Positions 62,101 to 64,000 of a DNA stretch of 64,000 nt are shown in pieces. This stretch comes from Coemansia sp. RSA 487. Taxonomy: Eukaryota; Kickxellomycota; Kickxellomycetes; Kickxellales; Kickxellaceae. Every line of letters begins with the position of its first letter. Positions within the stretch are counted from its first letter, which is position 1. Under the pieces are notes generated by a model. The model ran no database searches. It saw nothing but the letters and a program-made list of their open reading frames with translations, and was not told the DNA's origin. The stretch spans positions 62,001-126,000 of the forward strand of contig JANBRJ010000012.1 of the NCBI GenBank assembly GCA_027577595.1, written 5' to 3'. The translations under genes were made by a program, and so were the position numbers.

Positions 62101-64000
62101 GGTTGCTTGTCGGCCGTGTAGCTAGCATGACCAGCCTGTGTTTTCGTTTCTTTTCCACTTTCGTTAAGATCAAGGTCTGAGGCATCTGGTGAGCGAGGCG
62201 CAGACATGTGTAAGTAAGGCGAGCCATTGCCAGTGGCATTTGCGCTTGGCATCGTCGTTGGAATGTTGCTTAGCACCCCCAGTGTTGCCAAGGTTGGCTT
62301 GACCTCGTGCTTGACTGGAGACTCGACTCTAAATATGTACACAAAACCGTCGGTTGCTGTTAGCACCAGCTCGTTCATCCCGTCCTTGTCAACATCAGCA
62401 ACAATTGCATGCTCCACGTTTGTCGGAATGTCAAAAGTCATATCGGGAGCCTCAAGGACAAACGGAAACCAATCTCCGCTTTGCTTTCCGACATTTGCAC
62501 CCCACATCTTTTCGATATCGGAGGCCTCCTCTGTGGTCAGCAATGGACATTCATCGGAGTCGGACATGGCATCTTCCAAATCCTGATCAGACTCGGTGTC
62601 CAAGTCAGCGTATGCCATGCTTAATGAATCCACGCCCACGTCCGATATGTAGCGCAGGCGATTGCCGTTGTTGTTATTGTTGTTGTTACCACTGCTGTTG
62701 TTGCTTGTGGCGACACTTAAGCCTCCATTTGCAAGTCCAGACATTGACTTTGCCATGGTTGGGGATGTCGGTACATATGTCATGCAAGGGATCACGTCGC
62801 TACTCTCCGGAAAGGCATTTACAGAGCCTTCATTGGCATCGCATTTGCTCAAAATCGCAAGCGGCAAGTCTGGGTGAGAGGATGCACCGCTGCTGATTAG
62901 TCCGTCAGACAGACCCATTGGGTAATTTTCCTGTTGCGCCTCCAGCCTTTGCATTTCGGCGTAGGATATTGGCCGCCAATTTGGTTTCCTATGCATGTCT
63001 GAGTTTTCCGCAACAGCACTGGACGCCAAGGAATTATTCGCTCTTGCTTCATGCGTAGCTAGTGCCAATTCTCCTAGTGGACGCAAATCAAGCGGCTCAA
63101 ACTGCTCTACTTTGTTTTCGTAGTCATGCATCGCAGGCGTAGACTTGCTGTTAGTGTTTTTCTTTTGGCCGCCGATTTGCTGGTCCGTATTAGCGACAGG
63201 AAAGTCTGATAATGCTGTCTTGGCTCGCACTAGCTGAGGTTGGGGCGAGCTGCCGTTGGCTGCACCCAAGGATGGCGAGTTTAATGTGGTGCCGATAGCG
63301 CCATTGACTGACCCTTGTTGGCCGGTGGATGCAGCGATTCCTTCGGTGGTAGCAGCTGTAGTGACATGGATCGAAGTGGACACTAACAGCTGAGAGCTGG
63401 TGTCGACATCTTGACTACTGCTTTGTAGCTCCTGATTATCTACAACCACGCCATCCTTGAAAAACCGCTCAAGCGAAAAACGGCGATAATGGTTACGTTG
63501 GCGCCTTCTCTTCCTCATTTCGGGGTGCAGCCTTCTCTTGAATGGGTAGTCAAACACATAGCATTTGCCCTCACCATTGACCACGACGATAGAGTTATGG
63601 CCGCAGTTGGCGATATCAGCAACCACAACAGAAGATATTGTGCCTAGTCTCTGCGCCAGAATCCAGGGCTTGCGCCCGTCGCGCTCAATATCCAATGCAT
63701 CTTCCCACTTGATATGCTCTGTGAACTCTGAGTCAAACAATGACGACGGTCTCCTGGCCCCGTAGCCTGCTTCGTCCTCACTTGTGTCTGCCGAGCCAGC
63801 ATGCAACGCTCGTGATGGGCGGTCGCCGCCCTCAAACAAATGGAGGATGTCTTCGACGGAAAGCGAACCGCGGTTGGATGCAGACCCATTAATCAGGCTA
63901 TTGTATGTGCTTTGCCGCCGCATGCTCGCAGGCTCACTGCTCAAATGTGTTAGCATTTCAGGTGGGATTTGTCCGTTGACAACAGCGTCCCAGCAGTCGA
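56148..64000 (-). CDS. ITFG2: Giant ITFG2-like FG-GAP/beta-propeller protein, 5' end beyond the window
   Basis: The frame is open from the right edge (first visible residues DCWDAVVNGQIPPE) to a stop at 56148: more than 2600 residues in one exon. From the Met at 63956, propeller-like blocks match human ITFG2 in order. The first is RKPWILAQRLGTISSVVVAD plus SIVVVNGEGKCYVFDYPF (about 95-138). The second is EHAIVADVDKDGMNELVLTA plus GFVYIFRVE (about 530-560), with the FG-GAP Dx[D/N]xDG loop. The third is ADHLVVSTWRGTTYFVDV (about 2245), and the last GPNVPCLFYVDYKDRIWVYY (about 2370). Hundreds of low-complexity Ser/Thr/Asn-rich residues separate them. ITFG2 (447 residues in human) belongs to KICSTOR, which tethers GATOR1 to lysosomes to restrain TORC1. 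The match is by eye. The N-terminal propeller strands should lie beyond 64000. Confidence 0.7.
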   Translation of the reverse strand, partial: DCWDAVVNGQIPPEMLTHLSSEPASMRRQSTYNSLINGSASNRGSLSVEDILHLFEGGDRPSRALHAGSADTSEDEAGYGARRPSSLFDSEFTEHIKWEDALDIERDGRKPWILAQRLGTISSVVVADIANCGHNSIVVVNGEGKCYVFDYPFKRRLHPEMRKRRRQRNHYRRFSLERFFKDGVVVDNQELQSSSQDVDTSSQLLVSTSIHVTTAATTEGIAASTGQQGSVNGAIGTTLNSPSLGAANGSSPQPQLVRAKTALSDFPVANTDQQIGGQKKNTNSKSTPAMHDYENKVEQFEPLDLRPLGELALATHEARANNSLASSAVAENSDMHRKPNWRPISYAEMQRLEAQQENYPMGLSDGLISSGASSHPDLPLAILSKCDANEGSVNAFPESSDVIPCMTYVPTSPTMAKSMSGLANGGLSVATSNNSSGNNNNNNNGNRLRYISDVGVDSLSMAYADLDTESDQDLEDAMSDSDECPLLTTEEASDIEKMWGANVGKQSGDWFPFVLEAPDMTFDIPTNVEHAIVADVDKDGMNELVLTATDGFVYIFRVESPVKHEVKPTLATLGVLSNIPTTMPSANATGNGSPYLHMSAPRSPDASDLDLNESGKETKTQAGHASYTADKQPQKSVGGQDGECEPKSDENFEAAPDAGSDSASDLGLVNQLLKSIKDVSATPGDKKLGGSIETEATRISTTATTDNADMSDTFQRPSDASHVTINDTTLTMPQSSATRDSAASTQHRSSTGRRTSISSRVRESFNGIVSGWDVSRRTSGSCSHTANPSVEHSRAPTRNNSANSTKTHSRKPSTNDECADVQQPQVEIKATEESNEFRPREQRYLSSTYSSTSGNPSGEVHAQRARNNSICGGAGALQAIPERRSGDTERVDSISDIDSLAAREPNKCTGGDAVPKLNGLHASRAGNPSSRAHSRNGSITRSNAPSTRAHSRHGSITSVSSRPRIPSTTLHELDSTYALELRYGNSCRTSRRGSMSSNISTHESSTQVNGIPTQPAVPLEVVVSAQGSFSKPDYSHPPTNAEGTDDNNSVISQVTERLTELRFRPRFKKSANETSGVNMMPKYSKGKNNNDTYVDAMDRELLIQLPPSRGIVDWSSTSVDKVATWFLDNIPGNVSIVTAPVDAFGAPVARQGQALFSDDSSMSSCSTCECSMCGSDSEDSSDVFNDSSDRLAVAETTASKARVEPTAYKLGTNAAELSGLDLPKPLGLDALSKSKQAEPSNKPLDQSEEGSLDNAGQTDNLAVDLPETESKTVAGKDLQQFLILSKPGGRFVPIDMLNYAILSTVEPPPVPMSAFTGCNTAHTMNVDASNAARNAQLAASLGMSLQSVSTADVLGTSGSCAYQLPSWQSESMPWIQNIRPASYGSTGHIDKSPAGTQGAELPYTQNIHHSSSDISGEPSTRITEEPMISQFPSSGSVKSLSKSSGSADMHAPPQQFSAAPTSSSRRSIVSIGPPSMFNAAASVTGGTSISSNIRSIRSLHRISSDALRSQNFNAGHGPSPINRGMPLSGTMTPVGSGYPLGYGQYDRRQLGFAGLRGYIGNNINRQHTIGNPMLSARADDSSLLSGYFTPFAFAGQQSARPFSSGAGQGISYGTMPREPIGQVFSSSVSSNASVTNVNERAGGVLRYENARQNLRIHRTGSATPARNSASPQKAQHMTRYSPSTMVAWSSYKDVNMPTSIKDQDPFSRKDNVSRNSRHGHIEVESQAILETAPEALSLEHDDSNVLPGVITTTSPSTDIAAPVAITAVYGHEFWKSTEPASARSHSSLGTGTSGNYIPVSDVKGEEEIEEAPQPVAMDVTTFMVGGVTAGKRLRRILHGPAELGHNTVYSAKSVVSARYKEDIEGATSGKSESDMEDADEFEADELVSLVSMDCFISCYDPKRKISNIVNLNSKDPALGIWKIKMHEEISHPSPLETMLQDGCINLENGDFGSKLLSSTPAKRIYRRVGLSRHDLLHAVQYSSYIEGRVIILNKLENQRRKRARRMIRKVRSQTRMGCGAVGDKNNSNGSKRDGSSPGLQKGSALWRAGKAGLNGRLRDGLTRYHRVGQTVRNLGSQLRELATSSSTQQSAAMVDPASTALPVLTPHGAAHPNSSSVMQSEYTTPNLSLSPTTHKHLTNVQPQIHCSTSKPDANSSTGRPTSRGNVDMDSGRIPATSIDFAQPEISSSAGQHPSSSHILSSNAITGSLSNNLLDAAHSRRAFNSDLAATAVGWYGENKNDFRRDLRVADHLVVSTWRGTTYFVDVGTILDIAHYNELFTHRWTNSQAAASESVSAQTTKSYADILANTSEKDAGEATDYSGHIVSSIYGSLSEFADISGLVSRLRANASVVQFKFQETVSAFLADTYAPATGGPNVPCLFYVDYKDRIWVYYHLDEISEIDDVYGATWFRNELESQHALLPAAKGSANNAEMLNYDKPFSVVDLAYRRVSLDPWFPLPNDMWFTDVVSFHEVSYPYSFRSWRTHTAGGRGGSKEPKESSNTKKAENPNASVGTFYTHSDSSTNAIGLKANANATGSFHPSYIPGPFMCPIWADINSVDLYDVSVCNLIELVTPELLAMKDIFCKDIGINPDTVDEKVNLASIPGLANWVRSCLYHS

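Noticed and set aside
1-64000. CRISPR arrays, rRNA genes, LTR or capsid-bearing elements
   Set aside because: No regularly spaced repeats, rRNA sequence, long terminal repeats or capsid/polymerase genes were seen.

Overview
This is a gene-dense window of fungal nuclear DNA. Genes sit on both strands a few hundred bases apart. Several carry short GT-AG introns of about 70-130 nt, a few longer. Many stop codons face each other 75-190 bp apart. Two F-box-like genes in AT-rich pockets, the gene models and the survival of BORC- and KICSTOR-type subunits suggest an early-diverging fungus, most likely Kickxellales (Zoopagomycota; Coemansia, Linderina and relatives). The lineage is an inference.

Layout. 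0-16 kb: possible tail of an edge gene, an EF2 lysine methyltransferase (EFM3/EEF2KMT), translation release factor eRF1, complex I NDUFS3, a BSD-domain protein, a Golgi GDA1/CD39 nucleotidase, an SR-like zinc-knuckle protein, a Sfi1 centrin-binding protein and the AP-1 mu adaptin. 16-19.6 kb: AT-rich island with a frame-disrupted F-box-like gene. 19.6-26.6 kb: monoglyceride lipase, a polyQ LIM-domain-binding (LDB1-like) regulator, an HGGAW alpha/beta hydrolase and an MIT-like membrane protein. 26.7-38.9 kb: SMU1, PRP31, RPT3, NOPCHAP1, RAD50 and deoxyhypusine hydroxylase. 39-41.7 kb: Gag1-like clamp protein, then an accessory stretch with a degenerate TnpB/Fanzor-like relic and a 392-bp TA-flanked MITE. 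41.6-47.5 kb: RPS28, a second F-box-like gene, D-arabinose dehydrogenase, VMA12 and mitochondrial uL30. 47.7-64 kb: BORCS5-like gene, RRP36, PEX7 and a very large ITFG2-like gene that runs off the right edge.

The genes are mostly housekeeping: translation (eRF1, EFM3, RPS28, LIA1, uL30m), ribosome and snoRNP assembly (RRP36, NOPCHAP1), splicing (SMU1, PRP31, zinc knuckle), trafficking and organelles (AP-1 mu, VMA12, PEX7, GDA1) and genome upkeep (RAD50, SFI1). The most unusual part is the right third, where two lysosome/TORC1-type subunits known mainly from animals (BORCS5 and ITFG2) lie close together. Both carry huge low-complexity extensions, and the BORCS5-like protein keeps an N-myristoylation-type start split by an intron directly after its ATG. 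All functional calls are from reading the sequence; no database search was run.
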